Source: Candidatus Alloenteromonas pullistercoris
GTDB lineage: Bacteria > Bacillota_I > Bacilli_A > RFN20 > CAG-826
Reading direction: 5' to 3'
NCBI GenBank assembly: GCA_017694295.1
Contig: JADINA010000033.1
Location: forward strand, 1-54,077
DNA: 54,077 bases
A program made the translations under genes and the position numbers. Shown here one piece after another: positions 7,028 to 15,265 of this stretch; the first letter of the stretch is position 1, and every line of letters begins with the position of its first letter. A model generated the notes under the pieces. The model was given only the letters and a program-made list of their open reading frames with translations. It ran no database searches and had not been told where the DNA came from.

Positions 7028-8740
7028 ATGGATATCGAGCGGAAATATCGGGAATGGCTTTCCTCAAGCCGGGTCAATGAAGAGGACAAGAAAATCCTTT
7101 TGGCCATGGGCGAGGAAGAGAAAAGCGATGCTTTCTTCAAAGAATGCGAGTTCGGCACCGGCGGGCTGCGCGGCGTGATGGGCCCTGGCACCAACCGGGT
7201 CAACGCCCTTACGATCTCCCGGGTCACCGTCGCCTTTGGGAAATTCCTCCTTTCCTTAAGCCCTGACGCCGCCTCTAGGGGCGTCGTCATCAGCCACGAC
7301 AATAGGCGAAACAGCCGCGAATTCACTTTGCTTTCCTCTCAAATCCTCAATAAAATGGGCTTAAATACCTATATATTCGACGCCCTTCGCCCAACCCCGG
7401 AACTTTCCTTTGGCGTCCGTTACGCCAACGCGATCGGCGGCATCATGATCACCGCCTCCCATAACCCCAAGCAATATAACGGCTACAAGGTTTACGACGA
7501 GACCGGCTGCCAATTGGTCCCCGACGCCATCGCCCCGATGCTTAAGATCCTTTCCGCCCTCCCCGATGAGCTCCATTTCGAGGTCCCCGAGGCCGAGGTA
7601 AAGGGCAAGCAAACCGTCTTTGGCCCCGAGGTCGACGACGAATACGTCCGCCTCGTCATCTCCTGCCAGGAGAACCCGTCCCTCGACAAGAGCCATTTCA
7701 AAGTCGTCTACACCCCCCAACACGGGGCGAGCTACGAATCGGCCATGCGGGTTTTCTCCGAATGCGGGTATTCGATAATTCCGGTTAAGGAGCAATGCGT
7801 CCATGACCCCGACTTCGGCGGAACCAAATCCCCGAACCCGGAAGTCGCCGCCTCCTGGGAGAGGGCTTTGGATTATATGGAGGAAAGCGGCGCCGACCTC
7901 GCCGTCATGACCGATCCCGACGGGGATCGCTGCGGGCTGGCCTACCGTTCCTGTAGCGGCGACATCCGCCGCCTCACCGGCAACCAATCGGCCGCCTTGC
8001 TGCTTGATTACCTGCTTTCTAGCAAAAAGGAGAAGGGCACGCTTCCAGACGATGCCGTCATCTACGACACCATCGTCTCCTCCAGCCAAGCCAGGAGGGT
8101 CGCCGCCTCCTATGGGGTCAAATGCGAATCCTTCCTCACCGGCTTCAAATTCATCGGCGACCGCATCCACCATTACGAGAAGCTCGGGAAAGGACCGACC
8201 TTCGTCTTCGGCTATGAGGAGTCCTATGGCTGCCTAATCAAGCCGTTCGTCCGCGACAAAGACGGCGTTCAGGCCATTTTGCTCTACACCGAGATGGCCT
8301 TATTCCACAAGCTCCATGGCCATACCCTCGATGAGGCTTATGAGCAATTGCAGCGCCGCCTTGGCTACCATTTCACGACCATGAACGATGCCTATTTCGA
8401 GGGGATGGAAGGGGCCGCGACCATGAAGCGCCTTATGGCGGAGCTCCACGAAAAGCCGCTAAAGGAGTTGGCCGACAGGAAAGTCTCCTCCGTCGAGGAT
8501 TACCTTAGCGACCTCATCACCTATTCCGACGGCTCGACCAAGGCGATCGTCGGGCTTCCCAAATCCGACGTCCTCAAATACGTCTTCGCCGATGGCTCGA
8601 CTTTGGCCATCCGCCCAAGCGGGACCGAGCCGAAGATGAAGTTCTACATCGAAACCGTCGGGGAAAAGCCCGATGGCTTGGAGCAAGGGGCCAAATCGAT
8701 ATACGGGGCCATCATGGCCAAGCTCGGCTTGAAGGCCTAA
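7028..8740 (+). CDS. Phosphoglucomutase/phosphomannomutase
   Basis: Alpha-D-phosphohexomutase of 570 residues that moves phosphate between C1 and C6 of glucose (or mannose), feeding glycogen, glycolipid or wall sugar synthesis. Motifs in order are the phospho-serine loop TASHNPKQYNGYK (Ser144), the Mg-binding DPDGDRCG (Asp296/298/300), a GYEESYG sugar-binding loop near residue 400, and the phosphate-binding RPSGTEPKMKFYIE near the end. Length and motif order match the PgcA/ManB type of Bacilli. Its TAA shares bases with the stop of the convergent HAD gene (CTAA), with no terminator between. Confidence 0.95.
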   Translation: MDIERKYREWLSSSRVNEEDKKILLAMGEEEKSDAFFKECEFGTGGLRGVMGPGTNRVNALTISRVTVAFGKFLLSLSPDAASRGVVISHDNRRNSREFTLLSSQILNKMGLNTYIFDALRPTPELSFGVRYANAIGGIMITASHNPKQYNGYKVYDETGCQLVPDAIAPMLKILSALPDELHFEVPEAEVKGKQTVFGPEVDDEYVRLVISCQENPSLDKSHFKVVYTPQHGASYESAMRVFSECGYSIIPVKEQCVHDPDFGGTKSPNPEVAASWERALDYMEESGADLAVMTDPDGDRCGLAYRSCSGDIRRLTGNQSAALLLDYLLSSKKEKGTLPDDAVIYDTIVSSSQARRVAASYGVKCESFLTGFKFIGDRIHHYEKLGKGPTFVFGYEESYGCLIKPFVRDKDGVQAILLYTEMALFHKLHGHTLDEAYEQLQRRLGYHFTTMNDAYFEGMEGAATMKRLMAELHEKPLKELADRKVSSVEDYLSDLITYSDGSTKAIVGLPKSDVLKYVFADGSTLAIRPSGTEPKMKFYIETVGEKPDGLEQGAKSIYGAIMAKLGLKA

Positions 8741-9519
8741 AGGAAAAGCTTTTGTAGCGTCAAGGCGACGCCTTCCTCGGCGTTGCCTTTTTCCGTTCTC
8801 GGGAAGCCTTTTAAGGCCTCCGCTTTGCTATTGGCCATGGCAAAGGGGTGCCCCGAGGCCTTCAATAGGCAATAGTCGTTGGTCGAATCGCCAAAGGCGT
8901 AGCAATTCCCCGCCTCGATGCCATAAAGACTTAATAGTCCCTTCAACGCCGTGGCTTTGTCGCAGTCATCTCTGGTGACCTCGCTATAGGTCGAGCTCGT
9001 CCAGTGGCGGAACATCAAGCCCTTTTCCCTTATTACCGCTTCTTTAAGCTCTTCGTCATGGCGGTGGGGGCAGCGCATCAAAGCGGCCATGACGCCATCC
9101 TCGGGAAGCTTATGGCCGGGCCCGAGGTGGATGCGCATCCCCTCAAAGGGAAAGTAACGGCTGAGGTAATGGTCCTCGATGTAGGAATAGATGTCGGTTT
9201 CGGTTTCAATGGCGAAAGAGGAGAGGAAAGATGAGCAGGTGTGAAAAATGCGGTAAAGGGAATCGATTGGCAGGGTTTTCCGTTCCAAGACGTTAAGCGA
9301 GCAATCGAAGGTTAAAGCCCCGTTATAGCAGATGAGGGCGCAGTCGATGCCTAACTCAAAGCGAAGCTTAAGCATCGACCTACGTGGCCGGCCTGAGGCC
9401 AAGATGATGAGGGAGGTGGGGGAAAGACGGCGCAATACGTCCTTCGTCTTCCTCCCTAGCCGCCCTTGGCTATTTAGCAACGTGCCATCGACGTCGATGG
9501 CGATGGCCCTTTCCATCAT
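8737..9519 (-). CDS. Cof-type HAD-superfamily phosphatase
   Basis: 260 residues, a typical Cof/YkrA-type HAD hydrolase that dephosphorylates small sugar phosphates or cofactors. Motif I is AIDVDGTLL with nucleophile Asp near residue 9, motif II is IILASGRP, and motif III/IV is GDSTNDYCLL near residue 215, with a C2 cap between. It starts 3 nt after the trpS stop, so it is co-transcribed with trpS. Two adjacent ATGs exist (9519 and 9516) and either could be used. The substrate is not predictable. Confidence 0.9.
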   Translation of the reverse strand: MMERAIAIDVDGTLLNSQGRLGRKTKDVLRRLSPTSLIILASGRPRRSMLKLRFELGIDCALICYNGALTFDCSLNVLERKTLPIDSLYRIFHTCSSFLSSFAIETETDIYSYIEDHYLSRYFPFEGMRIHLGPGHKLPEDGVMAALMRCPHRHDEELKEAVIREKGLMFRHWTSSTYSEVTRDDCDKATALKGLLSLYGIEAGNCYAFGDSTNDYCLLKASGHPFAMANSKAEALKGFPRTEKGNAEEGVALTLQKLFL

Positions 9520-9522
9520 TAC

Positions 9523-10503
9523 CTATAATCCGAGCAATCCGACGGCGTTTTGCACCCTTAATAGGGTTTGGTGGGCGATTTGCTTGGCTTTGTCGCGGCC
9601 AGCGCGCAAAACCTCAAGATATTCCCCGGAATCCTTGATGGCTTGGTATTTGGCCTGGAAGGGCTCAAGCTCCTCGATGACGGCATCGGCCACGGCCTTC
9701 TTGAATTCCCCATAACGCGAGGAAGCGAAAATCGCCTCGGCTTGCTCGATGGAAATGTCCTTCATCGAGGCGTAGATGGTAAGGAGGTTGGAGACGCCGG
9801 GCTTGTTCTCCTTGTCGAACTTCACCTCCGACCCGGAGTCGGTGACGGCGCTCATGATCTTCTTCCTCACGGTCTTCATGTCGTCTTTGAGGAAGATGTC
9901 GCCCTTGGGGTCGCTTTTGCTCATCTTCACCAGGGGGTTGGTGAGGCTCATGATCCTTGCCCCGACTTTGTTTATCTTCGTCCTCGGCTCAACCAGCACC
10001 TTCCCATAACGGCCGTTGAAGCGGTTGACCAAATCGCGGGTTATCTCAACGTGCTGGGTTTGGTCTTCGCCGACCGGTACTATATCGGCGTCATATAAGA
10101 CGATGTCGCAGGCCATCAAAACAGGATAGGCGAATAACCCAAGCCCGATGGCGCTTTCCTTGAGCTTGGCGCTTTTCTCCTTGAACTGGGTCATCCGCGA
10201 AAGCTCGCCCATGTAAAGGTAGTTTTGGAGGATGGCGTTAAGCTCGGCGTGCTCGGAGACGCTCGATTGGAGGAAGATGGTCGTCTTCTTGGGGTCGAGC
10301 CCGGAGGCGAGGTAGAAGCAGGCGAGGTCGCGGCTATTCTCCCTTAACTCCTCGGGGTCGATTGGCAAGGTGAGGGCATGGAGGTCGGCGATGAAGATGA
10401 AAACCTCGCCCGAGTCCTGAAAGTCCTTGAAGTGCCTTAGGGCCCCGATGTAGTTGCCAAGGGTCAGCTTCCCGGTTGGCTTGATTCCAGACAATACGCG
10501 CAT
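9523..10503 (-). CDS. trpS: Tryptophanyl-tRNA synthetase
   Basis: Class Ic aminoacyl-tRNA synthetase charging tRNA-Trp; 326 residues is standard for bacterial TrpRS. The ATP-binding HIGH-type motif appears as TLGNYIGA after GIKPTGK at the N-terminus, and the KMSKS motif as KMSKSDPKGDIF near residue 195. A minus-strand TATAAT (10531-10526) and a GGAGGC ribosome site precede the ATG. No T-box leader is present, since only about 30 nt of leader fit. It heads a two-gene unit with the HAD phosphatase. Confidence 0.97.
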   Translation of the reverse strand: MRVLSGIKPTGKLTLGNYIGALRHFKDFQDSGEVFIFIADLHALTLPIDPEELRENSRDLACFYLASGLDPKKTTIFLQSSVSEHAELNAILQNYLYMGELSRMTQFKEKSAKLKESAIGLGLFAYPVLMACDIVLYDADIVPVGEDQTQHVEITRDLVNRFNGRYGKVLVEPRTKINKVGARIMSLTNPLVKMSKSDPKGDIFLKDDMKTVRKKIMSAVTDSGSEVKFDKENKPGVSNLLTIYASMKDISIEQAEAIFASSRYGEFKKAVADAVIEELEPFQAKYQAIKDSGEYLEVLRAGRDKAKQIAHQTLLRVQNAVGLLGL

Positions 10504-10614
10504 AAGATGCCTCCAAATCGCGCCTATTATAAGGCAAAGGCGGAGATTTCGCTTAAAAATGTCGCCTCTAGGCCGATTAATATGAAACTTTGCCCTAAAA
10601 TCCCCTTTTCCCGG

Positions 10615-10623
10615 TGCTATACT
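10615..10623 (+). promoter_or_regulatory. Extended -10 of spx (leaderless)
   Basis: TGC-TATACT. The predicted start is about 10630, 4 nt before the ATG. There is no ribosome binding site. Confidence 0.65.
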
Positions 10624-10633
10624 TTCCTTGGTT

Positions 10634-11074
10634 ATGATTAGGCTTTACACTTCCCCGTCCTGCTCCTCTTGCCGCAAGGTGAAGAAATACTTCGACGACC
10701 ATCAGGTCCCCTATGAGGAGAAAAGCATCTTCTCAGGCGAGCTTTCGACCGAAGACCTCAAGGAGCTGCTTTCCAAATGCGAAAACGGGACCGACGACAT
10801 CATATCCCGCCGGTCGAAGATCGTGCAGGAGAACAACATCGATTTCGACTCGATGACGATATCCGAGCTCATCGAATTCATCAAAAAACACCCTTCGATC
10901 CTCAAAAGGCCGATAATCGTTGATGACCGACGGATACAAGTGGGTTACAATACTGAGGATATCCTTACCTTCATCCCGAAGGCCCGGCAATTGGCCGAGC
11001 TCTTCTGCAATCCAGGCGATTGCGAACGTTACCCCTATTGCGAGCATGCTTGCGATAAGGGCGAGGAGAAATAG
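10634..11074 (+). CDS. spx: Spx-family redox regulator with Cys-rich tail
   Basis: Spx binds the RNA polymerase alpha subunit and redirects transcription during disulfide stress. The ArsC-like fold is clear: LYTSPSCSSCRK with redox pair Cys10/Cys13, GTDDIISRRS near residue 55, and RPIIVDDRRIQVGYN near residue 98, all close to Bacillus Spx. Unusually, the protein continues beyond the normal end (about 131 residues) with four cysteines spaced C-x4-C-x5-C-x3-C at 125, 130, 136 and 140, looking like a metal or Fe-S site. The ATG at 10634 is preferred to a TTG two codons earlier because of the -10 box. A membrane-protein gene follows 24 nt later and is probably co-transcribed. Confidence 0.9.
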   Translation: MIRLYTSPSCSSCRKVKKYFDDHQVPYEEKSIFSGELSTEDLKELLSKCENGTDDIISRRSKIVQENNIDFDSMTISELIEFIKKHPSILKRPIIVDDRRIQVGYNTEDILTFIPKARQLAELFCNPGDCERYPYCEHACDKGEEK

Positions 11075-11098
11075 AGTGAAACTCGGAAAGGCAAGTTC

Positions 11099-11830
11099 AT
11101 GAAAAACAACAAACTGCGCTCCCCCGTCTACCTCATCTTCCTGGTTTTGGCCATGGCGGTGGGGTTTGCCGGTCTTTCTTTGATACTCAAAGACGCCATC
11201 GTGGATTTCGTTAACGGCTATCCGACGGACTCGGCGACCTGGGATTACGTGCTTGAGCTCATCATGCCGCTTTGCATTTCCGTGGGAATCGCCTTAATGG
11301 CTCTGGTCCTCTTGTTCTTTGCCCTCGTTGGGGCCTTTGCCAAATCCGGGGCCGTGATCCTTAGCACCTCGCTTTGCCTCGCTTTGCTTAGTTCGACCGT
11401 CTCCGTTTATTCGATTGGGAAGGCCATCGGCTTTGATTTCCTCGATTTCCAAGCCATCGCCGACGCCTTCTCTTCCGGCGACTTCTCCCTTATGCAGCCG
11501 ATCCTCTTCTTCACGATGGCCATACTGCTCGGCTTCGTCGCCTTCATCGCCCTCATCATTTGCTACAACCGGCCTCGGGGCGGCGCCTCCATCGCCTTTG
11601 GCATCATCTGCTTTGTCTTGGGCCTTGCCACGACCGCCGTCGGCATCCCCTATCTTGACATCATCGATGACCCCTCCGCCTTCATTGAGCTTTCCGTCTT
11701 GCTGGCCATGCTCCCGTATTTGATGCCGGGGCTATTGGGCATCGCCTTGCTTGGCCTTGGCTGCTATAAGCCCAAGGAAGTGGAGCAGGAAGGGGAAGCC
11801 CCGCTCGAAGTCGAGATCAAAGTCGCCTGA
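11099..11830 (+). CDS. Polytopic membrane protein, hypothetical
   Basis: 243 residues with about six predicted membrane helices (roughly 12-32, 53-80, 84-104, 127-152, 158-180 and 190-215) and a short acidic cytosolic tail (KPKEVEQEGEAPLEVEIKVA). No transporter or enzyme motif is recognised. A weak GGAAAGG ribosome site lies before the ATG, 24 nt after spx, so it probably shares the spx transcript. It is followed by a terminator. The link with spx may be only operonic. Confidence 0.75.
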   Translation: MKNNKLRSPVYLIFLVLAMAVGFAGLSLILKDAIVDFVNGYPTDSATWDYVLELIMPLCISVGIALMALVLLFFALVGAFAKSGAVILSTSLCLALLSSTVSVYSIGKAIGFDFLDFQAIADAFSSGDFSLMQPILFFTMAILLGFVAFIALIICYNRPRGGASIAFGIICFVLGLATTAVGIPYLDIIDDPSAFIELSVLLAMLPYLMPGLLGIALLGLGCYKPKEVEQEGEAPLEVEIKVA

Positions 11831-11855
11831 AATATTGTTCTACATACTAAAAAAT

Positions 11856-11883
11856 GGATTCGGCTTGAATCCCTTTTCCTTTA
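11856..11883. terminator. Bidirectional terminator between convergent genes
   Basis: Stem GGATTC/GAATCC (11856-11861 with 11867-11872). CTTTTCCTTT follows on the plus strand and ATTTTTTAGT on the minus strand. Confidence 0.75.
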
Positions 11884-11890
11884 TCCGGGT

Positions 11891-12460
11891 TTACTTAAGC
11901 GCGTCCATGGCCCGGCGGGTCTTGGAGGCTTTCGAGAAGCTGGCTTTGATGCCGAATTTGTGCAAAAGGGTCGAGAGGATGTTCTCCGCGCCCCCGAGGT
12001 TATTGTATTCGAACTCGATCTCGTAATCGGTTTTGCCCGAATAGGTGTTGCGGTCGATCGAGAGTAATCCGCCTTCGTATTCGACGTCGATCCGATCGGT
12101 GGTAAGCGAGGTGAGGATCTTTAAGGTCTTGATGTCGATGTCAAGCATCGTAAGGAACCGGCTCGTGTCGCCTTTGGGGAAGATGCCCTTGGCGGCGAAG
12201 TCGTCGAACTGCTCTTTGCTGATGACGCAGTTTTTCTCTAGTAGCCCCTGCGAAAGCGGGGTCTTCAAAGTCAGTTCGTAGGTCCCGTTTTTCTCCCTGA
12301 TCCGAAGCGCGATCCCCTCTTTGTTGAGGATCCGGTCGTCGGAATCGATGTAGTGGTTGGTTTGGGTGTAGCGGGGCGAGTCGGGGAAGGCCTTGGCCAG
12401 TTTCTTGTAGTCGTCTTGGCTTACGAGGGCCTTGGCTTCTATTTCAATCGCGTTGGACAT
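11891..12460 (-). CDS. CYTH domain protein (triphosphate tunnel enzyme)
   Basis: 189 residues of the CYTH superfamily, which hydrolyses inorganic triphosphate or thiamine triphosphate inside an eight-strand tunnel. The defining ExExK motif is present at the N-terminus as IEIEAKA. Further charged strand pairs (LRIREKN, ELTLKTP, DRIDVEYEGG, DYEIEFEYN) supply the Arg/Lys/Glu residues lining the tunnel. This is the YjbK-type length of Bacilli. AGAGGTG precedes the ATG, and an extended -10 (TGCTATAAT on the minus strand, 12522-12514) lies about 50 nt upstream. Confidence 0.9.
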   Translation of the reverse strand: MSNAIEIEAKALVSQDDYKKLAKAFPDSPRYTQTNHYIDSDDRILNKEGIALRIREKNGTYELTLKTPLSQGLLEKNCVISKEQFDDFAAKGIFPKGDTSRFLTMLDIDIKTLKILTSLTTDRIDVEYEGGLLSIDRNTYSGKTDYEIEFEYNNLGGAENILSTLLHKFGIKASFSKASKTRRAMDALK

Positions 12461-12513
12461 TGTTTCACCTCTTGTTAAATGCTCATTGAAGGCATGGTAT
12501 TATTACCTGGCTA

Positions 12514-12522
12514 ATTATAGCA
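12514..12522 (-). promoter_or_regulatory. Extended -10 of the CYTH gene
   Basis: Minus-strand TGC-TATAAT; the predicted start near 12507 leaves a leader of about 46 nt with a normal ribosome site. Confidence 0.55.
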
Positions 12523-12558
12523 ATGTCCTTTAAAAGGGGATAGGAGGGAAAATCTTCC

Positions 12559-12936
12559 ATGGCCTTCTTGACTCTCGCCAATTCGCTTAATGACTTCCTC
12601 CGGGATTATGGGCTTTACCTCGCCCTTGGGGTCGTTGCCCTCATCCTCATCGTCGCCCTTGCCATCCTTTTGCCCTATTTTCTGAAAAAGGGGAAGGGCA
12701 AAAAGGGCAAAATTGCCTCCAAAGGCGAGTATTTGTCCGCCCTTGGGGGCGAGGAAAACGTCCTGAGTAAGGAACTGAAGGGCTCGCGCATCGTCTTGCG
12801 GCTTGCCGATTATTCGAAAGTCGACAAACAAAAACTGCTTGAGGCCGGGGTCGACGGCTTCATCGAGATGGAGGATAAGCTGACCCTTGTCCTCAAAGGG
12901 GATAGCGAGAAGGTGTATAAGGCGATATTCGGCTAA
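12559..12936 (+). CDS. Membrane-anchored cysteine-free EIIB-like protein
   Basis: 125 residues. One membrane helix (about 19-42) is followed by a Lys-rich stretch and then a domain (about 57-125) that matches the glucose-type PTS EIIB fold: YLSALGGEENV, SRIVLRLADYSKVDKQKLLEAG and LTLVLKGDSEKVYKAIFG correspond to the consensus ALGG-eNI, TRLRv-l-D-skVd-eaLk-lGA, and vQvi-G--ae. The phosphorylated cysteine that precedes TRLR is missing, and the whole protein contains no Cys, so it cannot carry a PTS phosphate. No EIIC or EIIA is nearby. A structural or sensing role is possible. Its stop shares CTAA with maf. Confidence 0.75.
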   Translation: MAFLTLANSLNDFLRDYGLYLALGVVALILIVALAILLPYFLKKGKGKKGKIASKGEYLSALGGEENVLSKELKGSRIVLRLADYSKVDKQKLLEAGVDGFIEMEDKLTLVLKGDSEKVYKAIFG

Positions 12937-13484
12937 AGCCTTTTGCCGAAGACGTGGAAGGCGATGTCCTCAAGCGGCAATCCCATGACGTTGAAATAGC
13001 TTCCCTCGATCTTCTCTATAAGCGGGTAATCGTCTTGTATCCCATAGGCCCCGGCTTTATCCAGCGGCCTGAACTTTTTTATGTAATCGCGGATTTGGGC
13101 TTCGCTAAGGGGGTTGAAGTAAACCGCGGTCGCGACCGAGCGGGTTATCTCCTTGCCTTTTCCTATATAGCAATACCCGGAGACGACGACTTGCCTTTTC
13201 CCTTGCTCGGCATAGAGCATCTTGAAAGCCTCTTCCTCGTCCTTGGGCTTGCCAAGGACCCGATTGGCGAAGATGACGGCCGTGTCGCAGGCTAAGATCT
13301 CGTCGCCAAAATGCTTTTGCAGGCAGGCATAGGCCTTCATTTTGGCTTCCTGAAGGGGCAATTGCTCAGGCGAGACCTGCTTCAAAAGGCTTTCGTCGAC
13401 AAAAGGCGGGTCGATGACGAAAGAAGGCGTTAGGCGGGCGAGCAGCTCTTTCCGCCTTGGTGAGCTTGAGGCGAGGATAAGCAT
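12933..13484 (-). CDS. maf: Maf-family nucleotide pyrophosphatase
   Basis: House-cleaning nucleoside triphosphate pyrophosphatase (dTTP/UTP and modified nucleotides), linked in Bacillus to septum formation and competence. The 183 residues have the substrate-binding SSSPRRKELL at the start and the catalytic CDTAVIFANRVLGKPKDEEEA segment around residue 65-85. It begins 3 nt after the RNase J stop codon, so the two are co-transcribed. The start is the first ATG; no strong ribosome site of its own is visible beyond the coupled upstream sequence. Confidence 0.92.
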   Translation of the reverse strand: MLILASSSPRRKELLARLTPSFVIDPPFVDESLLKQVSPEQLPLQEAKMKAYACLQKHFGDEILACDTAVIFANRVLGKPKDEEEAFKMLYAEQGKRQVVVSGYCYIGKGKEITRSVATAVYFNPLSEAQIRDYIKKFRPLDKAGAYGIQDDYPLIEKIEGSYFNVMGLPLEDIAFHVFGKRL

Positions 13485-13487
13485 GGT

Positions 13488-15158
13488 TTAGGCGTCTAGC
13501 GACATGACGACAGGAAGGACGATCGGGCGGCGGCCGGTTTTCCTTTCGACGTATTTGCCGACGACCGAGCGGATCGAGGTTTTGAGCTCGGCGTAATCGA
13601 CCTCGCCGCTTTCCATTTCGCGCCTCACCTCCTCCTCGGCCCTCATCTGGGCGTGGCGGACGACGTGGGAGGATTCGCTGGCCGCGAAGCCGCGGGGGTA
13701 GATTATCGGCGGGACGACGAGCCCCTTTTCCTTGGACAAGGTCATGATGACGGCGATCATCCCCTCGTTTTTGAGCACGTCGCGCTCGGAGATGGTGGTC
13801 CCGGAGACGCCGTCTAGGTCGTTGCCGTCGATATAGACGTCCTCAGCCGGTATCCGGTTGCCCGTTTTCCTTACTTTGTGGTCATAAAGCTCAAGCATGT
13901 CCCCGTTATCGCAGATGAAGACGTTTTCCTTGGGCATTCCGAGGTCTTTGGCTATGTCGCCGTGAAGCATGAGCATCCTATATTCGCCATGCACCGGCAT
14001 GAAGTAGCGTGGGTTGACTAAGCGCTGCATGAGGCGGAGCTCCTGACGCGATGGGTGGCCGGAGGAATGGAGGGAGAAGGCGATGGAGTTTTGCTTCACG
14101 TCGGCACCTTGCTTGACGAGGTTATTGACCAGCCTATCGACGAGCATCCCGTTGCCGGGGATCGGGTTGGAGGAGAAGACGACCGTGTCGCCGGGGATGA
14201 TCGAGGTGTTTTTGTTGTCGCCTGAGACGATCCGCGACAAAGCGGCCATCGGCTCGCCCTGGCTGCCGGTGCAGATGATGCAGATTTGGTTGAGCTTGTG
14301 GTTGCGGAGCATGCCCTCCTCGATTATCGAGGCGTCGGGGATCTTGATATAGCCGTATTCGCGGGCGATCGACATGACGTTTTTCATCGAGCGGCCCAAG
14401 ATGCAAATTTTCCTATTGTGGGCGACGGCGACCTCGACGACCTGCTGGATGCGGTTGATGTTGCTTGAGAAGGTGGAGACGATGATCCGGCCCGGGGCCT
14501 TCTCGAATATTTCCTCGACGCCGCTGCGGACGTTGGTTTCGCTTGGGGTGTAGCCCTCTAGCTCGGCGTTGGTCGAATCGGCCATGAGCAAATCGACCCC
14601 CTCGATCCCGAGCCTGGTCAGCTTGGCTAGCTCGAATTTGGGGCCGACCGGGGTCAAATCGATCTTGAAGTCGCCGGTTTCGACGATCCTTCCCTGAGGG
14701 GTGTCGATGCAAATGCCGTAGGAATCGGGGATGGAGTGGGTGACGCGGAAGAAGGAGACGGTGAAATCGTCGCCGACTTTTATAACGGAGTTGGTGTCGT
14801 ATTCGACGATCTTGACCGGGTCCTTGATCCGGTTGTCCTCGAGCTTATGGCGGATAAGCGCGGCCGCAAGGCGCGGGGCGTAGATGACCGGGATGTAGAT
14901 GGAGCGGACTAAAAAGGGGATGCCGCCGATATGGTCCTCGTGGCCGTGGGTGATGAAGAGGGCCTTGATCTTCGAGCGGTTGTTCTTCAGATACGTGTAA
15001 TCGGGGATGACGTAATCGACGCCGGGCAAATTGGCTTCCGGGAAACGGACGCCGGCATCGACCATGATGATCGAGCGGTCGGACTCAAAGCAATAGGTGT
15101 TCTTCCCGACTTCCCCGAGCCCTCCGAGCGCGTAAATGCTGATAGGAGAATTGGTCAT
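13488..15158 (-). CDS. rnjA: Ribonuclease J
   Basis: Metallo-beta-lactamase/beta-CASP ribonuclease with endo- and 5'-3' exonuclease activity, central to mRNA turnover in Bacillota. The 556 residues match RNase J1 length. The zinc motif THGHEDHIGG lies near residue 72, later histidines in MPVHGEYRML and HSSGHPSRQE belong to the beta-CASP part, and the C-terminal domain ends in RKTGRRPIVLPVVM. AAGGAAG precedes the ATG. An extended -10 (TGCTATAGT) overlaps a perfect inverted repeat 50-70 nt upstream. Followed by maf on the same transcript. Confidence 0.96.
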   Translation of the reverse strand: MTNSPISIYALGGLGEVGKNTYCFESDRSIIMVDAGVRFPEANLPGVDYVIPDYTYLKNNRSKIKALFITHGHEDHIGGIPFLVRSIYIPVIYAPRLAAALIRHKLEDNRIKDPVKIVEYDTNSVIKVGDDFTVSFFRVTHSIPDSYGICIDTPQGRIVETGDFKIDLTPVGPKFELAKLTRLGIEGVDLLMADSTNAELEGYTPSETNVRSGVEEIFEKAPGRIIVSTFSSNINRIQQVVEVAVAHNRKICILGRSMKNVMSIAREYGYIKIPDASIIEEGMLRNHKLNQICIICTGSQGEPMAALSRIVSGDNKNTSIIPGDTVVFSSNPIPGNGMLVDRLVNNLVKQGADVKQNSIAFSLHSSGHPSRQELRLMQRLVNPRYFMPVHGEYRMLMLHGDIAKDLGMPKENVFICDNGDMLELYDHKVRKTGNRIPAEDVYIDGNDLDGVSGTTISERDVLKNEGMIAVIMTLSKEKGLVVPPIIYPRGFAASESSHVVRHAQMRAEEEVRREMESGEVDYAELKTSIRSVVGKYVERKTGRRPIVLPVVMSLDA

Positions 15159-15209
15159 AATCTGCTTCCTTGTTAAAACGAATGGATTTTATGTCGGCTT
15201 GACGACCAA

Positions 15210-15229
15210 ACTATAGCATAAAATGCTAT
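15210..15229 (-). promoter_or_regulatory. rnjA extended -10 overlapped by an inverted repeat
   Basis: Minus-strand TGC-TATAGT (15218-15210) sits in a perfect repeat ATAGCAT-AAA-ATGCTAT (15213-15229). It may be an operator on the rnjA promoter, or the RNA hairpin at the end of the def transcript. Confidence 0.45.
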
Positions 15230-15265
15230 CGGCATTGCAAGAAAGAGATTGCTGAAAGGGGTTTC

